Of a stretch of 37,994 bases of DNA, positions 15,724-24,556 are shown piece by piece; position 1 is the first letter of the stretch; the number at the start of each line of letters is the position of its first letter. The DNA is from Thermoguttaceae bacterium (GTDB lineage: Bacteria > Planctomycetota > Planctomycetia > Pirellulales > Thermoguttaceae). Location: NCBI GenBank assembly GCA_017557195.1, contig JAFZAL010000150.1, positions 1 to 37,994 of the forward strand, given 5' to 3'. The notes under the pieces are model-generated. The model was not told the DNA's origin, did not search any database, and saw nothing but the letters and a program-made list of their open reading frames with translations. The position numbers and the translations under genes were made by a program.

Positions 15724-17151
15724 CTAGAATCCGAAGCCACCAGGCTCTTCCAGATTGAGCCGTTTCATCTTTTTATAGAGCGTCGTTCGGTTGATTCCCA
15801 GCGCGGCGGCGGTTTCGATTCGATTCCACTGGAAGGCGCGCAAGGCGTCGAGAATGATTTTCCGTTCCGGCTCTTCCAGCGCGTCTTTGAGAAGCCGAAT
15901 CGACGACGGGTCGGGAACGGGCGAGTCGTCTTCGTCGTTAGTAACGGCGGTATTTGAGAACATCGTCGGCGCGGGCGCGGGTTTGGTTCTAACAGAACCC
16001 GGCAAATCTTCTAATGTGACAATTTCAGATTTCCCCAGCAGAACGGCGCGCTCGACTGCGTTTTGCAATTCTCGAACGTTGCCTTGCCACCAATAAGACG
16101 TCATGGCTGACATGGCGGCGTCGGAGAACCCGGCAACGACGCGCCCTGTTTGCTGACAGGTCTGTTTCAGGAAGAATTGCGCCAATAACGGGATGTCGTC
16201 AATGCGTTCTCTCAGCGGCGGAACGTCTATATTGATAACGCTGATTCGATAATACAGGTCTTGACGGAACCGTCCGTCCTGAACGGCGCGATAGAGGTTT
16301 TCGTTTGTCGACAGAATGACCCGGACGTCGGCGGAAATCGGCGAGTTGGAACCAACCGGCTCAAACTGCGATTCCTGTAACACGCGCAACAGCTTGACTT
16401 GCATCGCGGGAGAGACGGTTGATATTTCGTCGAGAAGAATCGTCCCGCCGTCCGCCTGCTGGAATTTGCCGACTTTCGATTCAGCCGCGTTCCCGAACAG
16501 CTCGCTTTCCAACAGCGATTCAGAGAACGCGCCGCAGGGGACTTCAAGAAACGGTTTGTCTTTTCGGGAGCTGAGCCGATGAATCGCCCGGGCGATTGTC
16601 GATTTCCCAACGCCCCGCTCTCCTGAAATCAAAACCGGCGTCTGAGCGTTGGCGATTGTCTTAACGACGTCGAACGCGCGCTGCATTTTTTCGCTGCGCC
16701 CGATAACGTCTTCCAGCCCGGTCAGGCAGTTGTAACGATATTCGTCTAAAGACGTTTTCTGGTTCGCCGCGTCCTGCGTCAGCTTTTTCTTTTCCAGCGC
16801 CCGATGAATGGTCAGCTGAAGTTCGTTGTCCAAAACCGGTTTGGTGAGGAAATCAAACGCGCCTTCCCGAATCGCCTGCAACGCCAGTTCCGCCGTTCCG
16901 TATCCGGAAATGACGATTATCGCGGTTTCCGGTCGCCGCTTTTTGCAATAACGAACAATATCGAACCCGGAATCCAGCCCCAATCGCAGATCGGTTACGA
17001 CAACGTCAAAGCTGTTGTTTTCCAAAAGATCCAACGCCCCTGAAACGCTGCCTGCCGTCGACGTTATATAACCAGCGTCGATTAAGCAGTCTGAAAGAGA
17101 CTCTAACGCCAGTTCATCGTCGTCAGCAATCAGAACGGAATAATTGTACAT
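15724..17151 (-). CDS. NtrC-family response regulator lacking the GAFTGA loop
   Basis: This is a 475-residue three-domain regulator. The receiver domain (1-120) has the acidic pocket Asp10-Asp12, phospho-acceptor Asp54 and Lys104. The AAA+ domain (about 145-385) has Walker A GERGVGKS (177-184), Walker B ILLDE (238-242) and the R-finger region around GRFRQDLYYR. A Fis-type helix-turn-helix (about 430-470) ends the protein. In sigma-54 activators ELFG is followed by a loop with GAFTGA that touches sigma-54. Here ELFG (217-220) runs straight into NAAESKVGKFQQADGG, so the loop is missing. It may not open sigma-54 promoters in the usual way. No sensor kinase is adjacent, so it is an orphan. Confidence 0.9.
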   Translation of the reverse strand: MYNYSVLIADDDELALESLSDCLIDAGYITSTAGSVSGALDLLENNSFDVVVTDLRLGLDSGFDIVRYCKKRRPETAIIVISGYGTAELALQAIREGAFDFLTKPVLDNELQLTIHRALEKKKLTQDAANQKTSLDEYRYNCLTGLEDVIGRSEKMQRAFDVVKTIANAQTPVLISGERGVGKSTIARAIHRLSSRKDKPFLEVPCGAFSESLLESELFGNAAESKVGKFQQADGGTILLDEISTVSPAMQVKLLRVLQESQFEPVGSNSPISADVRVILSTNENLYRAVQDGRFRQDLYYRISVINIDVPPLRERIDDIPLLAQFFLKQTCQQTGRVVAGFSDAAMSAMTSYWWQGNVRELQNAVERAVLLGKSEIVTLEDLPGSVRTKPAPAPTMFSNTAVTNDEDDSPVPDPSSIRLLKDALEEPERKIILDALRAFQWNRIETAAALGINRTTLYKKMKRLNLEEPGGFGF

Positions 17152-17192
17152 GGGGGCGCTGTATGGAAAAGGGAAATGAGTGTATAATACGG

Positions 17193-17295
17193 GAGTTGCG
17201 AGCGCCTAGTGCCTAGTGCATAGTGAGGGGAGCGCTTTGCGTACTATACACTAAGTACTATGCACTAAGTACTCTACTGCCAAATTATGCACTAT
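17193..17295. repeat. Heptanucleotide hairpin element, copy 4
   Basis: This is the inverted copy of the element at 143-223. The core TAGTGAGGGGAGCGCTTTGC begins at 17221, with 7-mer arms (CCTAGTG, TACTATG and similar) on both sides. It separates the divergent response-regulator and CinA/NadD genes. The remaining bases up to 17364 hold no gene and no clear ribosome-binding site. Confidence 0.8.
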
Positions 17296-17364
17296 AAATG
17301 CTAAAACTCAACGATTAAGCAAACCTTTTTGATAAAGAAAAACGCGAAGAATAAACAAGATAAT

Positions 17365-18591
17365 ATGGTTGTATCGAATTTAACGGCTGAAATTATTAAC
17401 GACGGACGCTTTCAGGCGTATTTTGCCGTTGCTGGCGGGGGAACGGACGCGCTGGCGGATCTGCTTCGCACGCCGGGAGCGTCTGGACTGGTTGAAGGGG
17501 CGACGATTCCCTATTCTCCCGGTCAGATGACGGAGTTTTTGGGCTATGAGGTTGCTCAGGCGTGCTGTCAGGCGACCGCATGGAAGATGGCAAACGCTGC
17601 GTTTCGACGCGTCATTAATAATAAAGCGGGACGCGCTCCGCTGGGCGTCGCCTGTACGGCGGCGCTGGGAACGAATCGGGTTCGCAAAGGCGAGTCCAGA
17701 GCGCACATTGCCTTGCAGACGTCAGACGCCGTCTATACGTTTACCGTCCGTTTTACTCGAGACGAGAAAGAACAGTCCGCCGCCGACGAGTTCGCTGCGA
17801 TTCGCGCCCAGCAGGAACGAGTCGTTTCCGACGTTATGTTGTCTGCGCTGCGATACGTTCAAGCGGCGAGGCGCCGCTCCCAGTCCGCGCTTCCGCGCGA
17901 TTGCCAAAAAACGCTCCCGTTGGTCGCTTTGGATAATCTTACCACTCAATATACCGTTACCGCCGATCGTCAGCCCCTCCCCGATTCGTGGCGAAATCTG
18001 TTTCAAGGAACCATTGATGAAACATACTACAGCGCTCCTCTCGCAACTCGCAACTCGCAACTCGCAACTATTCCCGCGATTTTTCCCGGGTCGTTCAATC
18101 CGATCCACGACGGGCATCGGCAAATGCGCGCGTTGGCGTCAGCGATTCTGCATTGCCCGGTCTGTTACGAGCTATCGGTGTTGAATGCGGACAAACCAAC
18201 GACGTCGCCGGGCGAAACAGCGTGGCGGCTCAACGAAATCGCCAAAATGGACGCTCAAGCCGAGGTGATTCTCTCCCGAACGCCGCTGTTTATCGACAAA
18301 GCCCGAAAGCATCCGGGGGCAACGTTCGTCGTCGGCGCGGATACGATGGCGAGAATAAACGATCCCAAATACTGCCAAAGCGAATCGGCGTTTAACGAGA
18401 TGATAGCGGAATTCGCCCGTCTGAAAATACGATTCCTCGTCTTCGGACGTCCTTCGTCTGACGGGGCGTTTTCGTCTCTGGAAACCCTGCATTTAATCGA
18501 CGCCCTGCGACAGCTTTGCATTTCGGTGCCGAAGAACGAGTTCTGCTGCGCGCTCAGTTCTACGGAAATCCGAAAGAAATCGGCGGTTTAG
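17365..18591 (+). CDS. CinA-like / NadD-like fusion protein
   Basis: Residues 1-165 of this ~408-residue protein resemble the CinA C-terminal domain (NMN deamidase fold). Residues from about 238 on are a nucleotidyltransferase of the NMN/NaMN adenylyltransferase type, with GSFNPIHDGH (HxGH) and the C-terminal SSTEIRK motif. The second domain would make NAD precursors; the first would be expected to deamidate NMN. However, the usual AESCTGG serine motif reads AGGGTDA and the YSNEAK lysine is absent (YSPGQM), so deamidase activity is doubtful. The linker (about 167-236) consists largely of repeat DNA: the 66-bp repeat and a heptamer tract, both in frame. The first ATG (17365) is taken; a TTG at 17329 would add 12 residues. 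No Shine-Dalgarno is seen. Confidence 0.8.
   Translation: MVVSNLTAEIINDGRFQAYFAVAGGGTDALADLLRTPGASGLVEGATIPYSPGQMTEFLGYEVAQACCQATAWKMANAAFRRVINNKAGRAPLGVACTAALGTNRVRKGESRAHIALQTSDAVYTFTVRFTRDEKEQSAADEFAAIRAQQERVVSDVMLSALRYVQAARRRSQSALPRDCQKTLPLVALDNLTTQYTVTADRQPLPDSWRNLFQGTIDETYYSAPLATRNSQLATIPAIFPGSFNPIHDGHRQMRALASAILHCPVCYELSVLNADKPTTSPGETAWRLNEIAKMDAQAEVILSRTPLFIDKARKHPGATFVVGADTMARINDPKYCQSESAFNEMIAEFARLKIRFLVFGRPSSDGAFSSLETLHLIDALRQLCISVPKNEFCCALSSTEIRKKSAV
17864..17929 (-). repeat. 66-bp dispersed repeat, copy inside a CDS
   Basis: This is the inverted copy of 15595-15662, with about 94% identity by eye. It lies in frame in the linker between the CinA-like and NadD-like domains and encodes about 22 residues that look unlike either domain. 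Confidence 0.85.
18040..18067 (+). repeat. CTCGCAA heptamer tract inside the CinA/NadD gene
   Basis: Four perfect tandem copies of CTCGCAA encode the same heptapeptide phase (LATRNSQ) as the tract in the GH106-like gene. They lie just before the first strand of the nucleotidyltransferase domain. Confidence 0.9.
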
Positions 18592-18641
18592 ATACGCATA
18601 GACAGTTCTCCTCACTCCAAATCCGCCTGCCAAATTTGCAT

Positions 18642-18657
18642 TGGCACGGAATTTGCA
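18642..18657 (+). promoter_or_regulatory. Sigma-54 (-24/-12) promoter of clpB
   Basis: TGGCACG (18642-18648), four bases, then TTGCA (18653-18657) match the sigma-54 consensus. The GG and GC dinucleotides are exactly 12 bp apart. Transcription would start near 18668, about 50 bases before the clpB ATG. The octamer ATTTGCAT occurs at 18634 and 18651, and a related inverted GTGCAAAT near 18683. Confidence 0.75.
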
Positions 18658-18717
18658 TTATTGAAGGTCAGAATACAATTTTAAGTGCAAATTTTACGAA
18701 AGTGAGGGTTTATACCA

Positions 18718-21375
18718 ATGTCTATACGATTTGAAAAATTCACGTTAAAATCTCAGGAAGCCGTTCAGAACGCTCAGGAACTGGCGGCGAAAGCGAACAA
18801 TCCCCAGGTTTCGTCTCAGCATTTGCTAATCGCTTTGCTGGACGACCGGGACGGGATTGCGTCCGCGATTATGTCGGAAATTGGCGCGGACATCCCGCAA
18901 ATCAAAAAGATCGCGCAGGCGGCGATTGACCGCATGCCGCACGCGTCCGGAACGCAGGTTTCGCTCACGCAAGAGTTACAGCAGGTTTTGCAGTCCGCTC
19001 AGGATTTGGCAATCCAGATGAAAGACGATTACGTGTCCGTCGAAATGCTGGTTTTGGCGATGCTCAAGACGAAGTCCGAAGCGGGCGACACGCTCAATCT
19101 GTGCGCCATCGACGAGAAGAAAGTCCTGACCGCCATGCAAGCCATTCGAGGCTCGCAGCACGTTTCCAGCCCGGAACCGGAATCGACCTTTGAAGCCCTC
19201 AAAAAGTACGGCATGGATCTGGTTGAACTCGCCCGACAGGGCAAGCTGGACCCGGTTATCGGTCGAGACGCGGAAATCCGTCGAGCGATTCAGGTTCTTT
19301 CCAGACGAACGAAGAACAACCCGGTTCTCATTGGCGAACCCGGCGTTGGAAAGACGGCTATTGCGGAAGGACTTGCTCTGCGAATCGTTGAAAACGACGT
19401 CCCGGAAAGCCTGAAAAACAAGCGGCTTATCAGTCTCGACATGGGCGCGCTGGTTGCAGGCGCCAAGTTCCGAGGCGAGTTCGAGGAACGGCTCAAGGCG
19501 GTTTTGCGAGAAGTCAAAGAAGCCGCCGGCTCTGTCATTCTGTTTATCGATGAACTTCACACCGTCATTGGGGCGGGCAAGGCGGAAGGCGGCGCGGACG
19601 CGGCGAATCTGCTCAAACCGGCTTTGGCGCGAGGCGATTTGCGATGTATCGGCGCAACGACCCTGGACGAATACCGAAAGTACATCGAAAAGGACGCGGC
19701 TCTGGAACGGCGATTCCAGCCGATTTACGTCGGCGAGCCGTCTGTAGAAGACACGATTCAGATTCTCCGCGGGCTTAAACCGCGATACGAAGCGCACCAC
19801 AAGGGCGTCAAAATCAAAGACTCTGCCCTCGTCGCAGCGGCGAAACTGTCCTATCGTTACATTGCCGACCGGTTCCTGCCGGACAAAGCGATTGACCTTG
19901 TCGACGAAGCCGCAAGCCGCCTGGCGACGGAGTTGGAATCCGTCCCGGAAGACATCGACAAAGCCCAGCGGCGTCTGGTTCAGCTGGAACTGGCGGCGCG
20001 TCAGCTGGCGGACGAAAACGAGGAACACGCTCAGCAGCAGCTCGAGGAAATTCGGGCGGAAATGGAAAGCGTCAATAAAACCCTGGCTGACCTGCGCGAG
20101 CAGTGGGAACAGGAAAAGCGCGGAATGTTAGGCAACCAAAAGACGCTCCAGCAACTCGACGAAGCGCGTCACGCCTACAATCTGCTCTTAACCTCCATTC
20201 GAGAAAAGCAGTCCAAAGGCATGCTTCCGCAAGAGCAGGACTATCAGCGTCTGTTTGAACTGGAACGTCAAATCAAAGAGCTGTCCAAGCTGGAAGAAGA
20301 ATCCAAGAAATCCAGTCAGAACAACACAGACGCCAGCGAGCAGCGCCATAAAAAGCCGCTGCTGCGTCACGAAGTTACGCCGGACGAAATCGCGGAAGTC
20401 GTTTCCGCCTGGACGGGCGTTCCGGTCGCCAGAATGATGGAAACGGAAAAGAACAAGCTGCTGGTTTTGGAAGAGCGAATTCATCAGCGGGTTGTCGGTC
20501 AGGACGCAGCTGTTACAGCTGTGTCGGATGCCGTCAGACGTTCCCGCGCCGGCTTGCAGTCCCAACATCGTCCTATCGGCTCGTTCCTCTTCCTCGGCCC
20601 CACGGGCGTTGGAAAAACGGAACTGTGCAAAGCGTTGGCGGAAGTCCTCTTTGACGACGAAAACGCCATGGTTCGGCTTGACATGTCGGAGTTCATGGAA
20701 CGTCACACCGTCAGCCGGCTTATCGGCGCCCCTCCCGGATACGTCGGGTATGAAGAAGGCGGCGTTTTAACCGAAGCGGTTCGACGTCGTCCGTATTGCG
20801 TCGTCCTGTTGGACGAAATTGAAAAAGCGCATCGCGACGTTTTCAATATTCTGTTACAGGTTCTGGACGACGGGCGTCTGTCAGACAACCAGGGACATAC
20901 AGTCGACTTTTCCAATACGATTATCGTCATGACGTCCAACGTCGGCTCGCAGGCGATTTCCGCGTTCCTGGCAGACAAAGACGAAATCAGCGGCAACGAA
21001 GAAGACCAGCTCGATTCCGAGATTTCCGAAGCGCTCAAAGGCGTCTTTACCCCGGAATTCCTCAACCGAATCGACGAAAAACTGATCTTCCATCCGCTTA
21101 CCCGCAAGGACATCGGCAAGATCGTCAAGATTCAAATTGACCTGCTTGCAAAGAAGCTCAAGGAACGCGACGTCAATCTCGTCGTTACGCCTGCGGCTTT
21201 GGAAGAACTCGGCAACGAGGGCTACGATCCCGCTTACGGCGCCAGACCGCTCAAGCGCGTTATTCGTCAGCAGATTGAAAACCCGATGGCGGTCGAACTG
21301 CTCAAAGGCTCGTTCCCGGAAGACAGTACGCTTACGGTTGACTTTACCGGCGACGCGTTCACGTTTACCCATTAA
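18718..21375 (+). CDS. clpB: ATP-dependent disaggregase ClpB
   Basis: ClpB is the cytoplasmic Hsp100 hexamer that, with DnaK, pulls proteins out of aggregates. The 885 residues contain the double-repeat N domain (1-145), NBD1 with Walker A GEPGVGKT (206-213), the coiled-coil M domain (about 400-550), and NBD2 with Walker A GPTGVGKT (about 627-634) and the GYVGYEEGG pore loop. There is no ClpP-binding IGF/L loop, as expected. It is slightly longer than the usual 857-865 residues because of a polar stretch at the end of the M domain. A GTGAGGG sequence lies before the ATG. It has its own sigma-54-type promoter and is convergent with the seven-gene cluster. Confidence 0.97.
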   Translation: MSIRFEKFTLKSQEAVQNAQELAAKANNPQVSSQHLLIALLDDRDGIASAIMSEIGADIPQIKKIAQAAIDRMPHASGTQVSLTQELQQVLQSAQDLAIQMKDDYVSVEMLVLAMLKTKSEAGDTLNLCAIDEKKVLTAMQAIRGSQHVSSPEPESTFEALKKYGMDLVELARQGKLDPVIGRDAEIRRAIQVLSRRTKNNPVLIGEPGVGKTAIAEGLALRIVENDVPESLKNKRLISLDMGALVAGAKFRGEFEERLKAVLREVKEAAGSVILFIDELHTVIGAGKAEGGADAANLLKPALARGDLRCIGATTLDEYRKYIEKDAALERRFQPIYVGEPSVEDTIQILRGLKPRYEAHHKGVKIKDSALVAAAKLSYRYIADRFLPDKAIDLVDEAASRLATELESVPEDIDKAQRRLVQLELAARQLADENEEHAQQQLEEIRAEMESVNKTLADLREQWEQEKRGMLGNQKTLQQLDEARHAYNLLLTSIREKQSKGMLPQEQDYQRLFELERQIKELSKLEEESKKSSQNNTDASEQRHKKPLLRHEVTPDEIAEVVSAWTGVPVARMMETEKNKLLVLEERIHQRVVGQDAAVTAVSDAVRRSRAGLQSQHRPIGSFLFLGPTGVGKTELCKALAEVLFDDENAMVRLDMSEFMERHTVSRLIGAPPGYVGYEEGGVLTEAVRRRPYCVVLLDEIEKAHRDVFNILLQVLDDGRLSDNQGHTVDFSNTIIVMTSNVGSQAISAFLADKDEISGNEEDQLDSEISEALKGVFTPEFLNRIDEKLIFHPLTRKDIGKIVKIQIDLLAKKLKERDVNLVVTPAALEELGNEGYDPAYGARPLKRVIRQQIENPMAVELLKGSFPEDSTLTVDFTGDAFTFTH

Positions 21376-21398
21376 CAGTCAGCAAATGACGCAAGCGG

Positions 21399-21455
21399 CA
21401 GAATCTCTGGCAGCGTCAGCTTCTGGAGATTCTGTCGAAAGCGTTTACGCTTTTT
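21399..21455. terminator. Terminator region between clpB and the GTPase cluster
   Basis: A perfect 9-bp inverted repeat (CAGAATCTC at 21399-21407 with GAGATTCTG at 21426-21434) is followed by a small hairpin AAAGCG/CGCTTT with a T-run (21438-21455). The second fits a weak intrinsic terminator for clpB. Confidence 0.5.
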
Positions 21456-21503
21456 GAATCAGATGCAGATATTTCGTCCGCATCAATTAGACCGTCTCTA
21501 ATT

Positions 21504-23051
21504 TTAACTGCGTTCTTTTGCATTATACGTCATCCATAACAGAGGATTCAACGTCTCGTCACAATTATTATTGGAATCTCTCAGAACGCTGACCGCGAAG
21601 AATGCGCTCTTTTTAAATCGGGTTTTAACAACGTTGACAAAATTGTACATTCCGCAGCGTAAAAGATATTTTTCAACCATCCTGGAATGTTCGTTCCACT
21701 GTTCAGAAGACTGAGTTAATCTGTTGCTGGCGCATCCGATGGAGGTTTTCAGATTATTTAGATCGCACTTTGTAACGACAACGCAAATTGGCAGATCAAA
21801 ACCGGAATTGAACGTATCCGGGTAAATGCGTTCCAGTTTATTGCACAGCATCCCAATGACGGCGTTTGCATCCTGTTTGGCGTAAACGTAAGCAGAAGGA
21901 AGCGACTTCTTTCTTTTACCCGCAGCCTTGACAATGCCGCTTTCAACCCACGGATCTATAACCAAAAAAATGCCATTTGCCAAATTGTAGTATGGTTCTG
22001 CCATTCCGGCTTCAATAGCAGTCAAAGAGTTGTCGCCGGTATCGTAAAAGTACGCCAGAAACTTTCCAAGCGTTTTTTTACAGTGCAGCATATACGCCTT
22101 GGGGCATAAACGATGCGGCGTTGACGGACAAAAACGCCCATTGCCGATTTGTTCCGCCTGCAATCGAACTCGATATTCCTGCTCACTGTCAGAGAAACGA
22201 ATGAAGGAATCAAAATGTTTATTCAGCAAGTTCATTGCCTGAAATAAAAACGACGTTTTGCCGCTTTTAGAGGAGCCCTCGACAATATAAACCATTTCTG
22301 GAACGTCTCCAAATCCTTCATAATCAAGCGACTTTTGACAGTTGGGACAAATTTTCGGATTCTTGTTTCTTCCATTAATCCATGACGTTCTGATGGAATT
22401 GCCGCAATGAGGACACGGCATTGAGAAAATTCCATAACGCGAAGGACGCAGTTCTTTCAGGACTTCGCCGCAATATGGACACTTGTAAACTATGGACGAG
22501 GCGCTGTGTCCACAATTTTCGTGAGGACAAATAAACCGAATCTTCCCCCAATGGGGACGCCAGTCGAGCAATCTCATTACCAAAAGCGTCGCCATGGAGA
22601 CCATTCCGAATAAAACCATTACGCTTATCGGAATCCACGACCAATAGACAATTCCAGACTGTTCATAGAACCACATGAGATTGTTCCAGGACGGCGTTAT
22701 CAAGCTCAATAAAAAGTTAGACGTCCAAACAAGAGGTTCGTATGAAAAATAATAAACTACGCCGGCAAGAATGAGCCATACAATTCCATAAGCCGAGTTT
22801 GCGTCTTCAGAATTGTAAGAATCATTGTTTATGGCAGAGGATATTAATCCAACAATAACAGAAGCAACAATTATTCCAATCGTCCAGCTTAAAAACAACG
22901 CCAAATAGCCTAGCAGGGTTAACAGACCATAAATGATGCATGCCAAGAGTGGAATTACAATAAACAATCCCGCTGACAACGCCAGCATGATTCCATACGG
23001 ACGCAATCGAAAGGGTAAAATCGGTCGTCGAAAGTAATGGCTTGCACTCAT
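21504..23051 (-). CDS. Membrane-anchored zinc-ribbon TRAFAC-type GTPase
   Basis: This 515-residue protein is the last gene of the seven-gene cluster. About four membrane helices (near residues 20-43, 46-72, 88-104, 134-160) are followed by two cysteine-paired zinc ribbons (C175/C180 with C191/C194; C213/C216 with C235/C238). A P-loop GTPase domain follows, with G1/Walker A GSSKSGKT (259-266), a G3-like DTGD (337-340) and G4 TKCD (427-430). The order implies a GTPase displayed on the cytoplasmic face of the membrane. Architecture and neighbours fit the double-zinc-ribbon GTPases found with GAP1 proteins in predicted conflict or stress systems. Actual function is unknown. Confidence 0.75.
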   Translation of the reverse strand: MSASHYFRRPILPFRLRPYGIMLALSAGLFIVIPLLACIIYGLLTLLGYLALFLSWTIGIIVASVIVGLISSAINNDSYNSEDANSAYGIVWLILAGVVYYFSYEPLVWTSNFLLSLITPSWNNLMWFYEQSGIVYWSWIPISVMVLFGMVSMATLLVMRLLDWRPHWGKIRFICPHENCGHSASSIVYKCPYCGEVLKELRPSRYGIFSMPCPHCGNSIRTSWINGRNKNPKICPNCQKSLDYEGFGDVPEMVYIVEGSSKSGKTSFLFQAMNLLNKHFDSFIRFSDSEQEYRVRLQAEQIGNGRFCPSTPHRLCPKAYMLHCKKTLGKFLAYFYDTGDNSLTAIEAGMAEPYYNLANGIFLVIDPWVESGIVKAAGKRKKSLPSAYVYAKQDANAVIGMLCNKLERIYPDTFNSGFDLPICVVVTKCDLNNLKTSIGCASNRLTQSSEQWNEHSRMVEKYLLRCGMYNFVNVVKTRFKKSAFFAVSVLRDSNNNCDETLNPLLWMTYNAKERS

Positions 23052-23142
23052 TCAGGAAACTCTCAATAACAACGCGGCTGTAAGCATTTGAACAGAGCAA
23101 TGGCTGCGCCCTGCCCTGCTCTGGCTTACAACCCGGCGCTTT

Positions 23143-24417
23143 TCATCGAAACAGTTTATGTAAAAACGACCGATCTTTTTCAGGATCCTTTGGTTCTTCC
23201 GGAACGCTCAAAGCAGAAACCAGCAATTGCGAATACTGTGCGTTATCGCGAATCTGTTTAATAGATTTCTCGGAAATCAACCTGTTGAGGATTGCTTCCT
23301 GCTTTTGCTCGTCTAAAAATGGATAAATTTTCAGCTGCTCATCCAGAGTAAAGTGGGAATTATCCATCAAAATTTTAATTGCCGATTCTTTTAAAATGGG
23401 AACCGTTATCGCCAGTTCTATATCCCGAATCGTAATAAACTCATGTCGATAGAGGAACAGCCAGAAAAGATTGAGCATCGTTCCTGAATCTTTCATGTTG
23501 GGCGGAATAGACTTGTAAAACTCTGTCAAAGCGCTGTATTTACCATTCAGACAGTTCTTCAGAATGTCGTCTGCAAAGTGATTGGGCGGGAACTGTGTAG
23601 AAGGAATTTGCGGGTTGTCAGAATATAGCAAAATATCCTGCCGTTGTACCAGATCATGAAAAATGATTTCATCCTGCGAACTCATCTTTTCGGGAACTGG
23701 GAAATTGACAGCGACATACGAAAAGGACAGCATCGGCTTTTCATGAGTGGAAAACGTAAGGTTTTTCCACATTGACGACGGCAGACATCGCGTAGCGCCC
23801 CACAGACAAAAAGCCATGTCCTCTGGAAAACCGATTAAAACAATTTTGTTGTTTGGTTTTAACGTCATCAAACTTTTGAGTACGAAAAGAAATCTTTTCT
23901 GGCGATCCGGAGAAGAACGAAGGAATTCAACAAACGATTTTTCGTTGATTATTCCAAATGGAATCTTCTGTTCATCCTGAATTGGCGGAAGTTCCGGCGA
24001 AATCGTCTCGCTGTCTTCCGTAACCCAAAAAGGACTTCCCCACATTTCCAAAGCAGTCCGAACGCTCCACGACTCTGGAAGAGGATAAAGCAGATGAGAG
24101 AAATAGTTTCCTTCTCGATGCGTTTGTTTATCCGGCATCGCGTAAACAGAATGTGCAAGAAAACATCGGCCAGGCGTTGTTCCAACTGAACTAAATACGA
24201 GTTTTGCAAATGGTTCCAGGGAAAGAAACAATGAGGAATTCAATGATCCATCAGAGCCTGGACATTTCAAATACTGTGGATAACTGCAGAATTTTTTATA
24301 AACAGAAAGCTCCTGTTCCGACGTCCCTTTAACGGCCGCACGAGCGCAGTCCCCGCCTATGCCGGATACGCTCAGTCCTGTTCCGGAACAGCAAAATGTA
24401 AAATAGGCTTGATTCAT
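23143..24417 (-). CDS. GAP1-like (GTPase-associated protein 1) protein
   Basis: This is a 424-residue soluble protein. The N-terminal ~130 residues resemble the GAP1-N domain: an opening YFTFCCSGTGLSVSG strand-loop, then RCFLAHSVY and GNYFSHLLYPLPESW. A middle segment with LPSSMWKNLTFSTHEKP matches the pattern of the GAP1 middle region. GAP1 proteins are known by comparative genomics as partners of TRAFAC GTPases and are thought to regulate or be regulated by them; biochemical function is not established. It lies between two GTPase genes here, which supports the assignment. A GGA-containing weak ribosome-binding site precedes the ATG. The call is from remembered family patterns, not a search. 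Confidence 0.6.
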   Translation of the reverse strand: MNQAYFTFCCSGTGLSVSGIGGDCARAAVKGTSEQELSVYKKFCSYPQYLKCPGSDGSLNSSLFLSLEPFAKLVFSSVGTTPGRCFLAHSVYAMPDKQTHREGNYFSHLLYPLPESWSVRTALEMWGSPFWVTEDSETISPELPPIQDEQKIPFGIINEKSFVEFLRSSPDRQKRFLFVLKSLMTLKPNNKIVLIGFPEDMAFCLWGATRCLPSSMWKNLTFSTHEKPMLSFSYVAVNFPVPEKMSSQDEIIFHDLVQRQDILLYSDNPQIPSTQFPPNHFADDILKNCLNGKYSALTEFYKSIPPNMKDSGTMLNLFWLFLYRHEFITIRDIELAITVPILKESAIKILMDNSHFTLDEQLKIYPFLDEQKQEAILNRLISEKSIKQIRDNAQYSQLLVSALSVPEEPKDPEKDRSFLHKLFR

Positions 24418-24512
24418 AATATTTCCAAAAGTTGTTAGACGCCAAAGGCGAATACCGAAAAAATATTGGAAACAAAATGAGAAATAAATACATAAAGACA
24501 GTTTGCGTCAAT

Positions 24513-24518
24513 TGTCAA
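24513..24518 (-). promoter_or_regulatory. Possible internal promoter before the GAP1-like gene
   Basis: The 139-bp gap contains a minus-strand TTGACA (24518-24513), followed about 17-18 bp later by TTATGT/TATGTA, a poor -10 match. It could allow the last two genes to be expressed apart from the rest. Confidence 0.3.
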
Positions 24519-24556
24519 TTATATATTTCTCATAATTAACCACTATATTCTGTACG

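Noticed and set aside
143..17295. Possible CRISPR array from the repeated short words
   Set aside because: Units are 7 bp with no spacers, and no cas genes are present.
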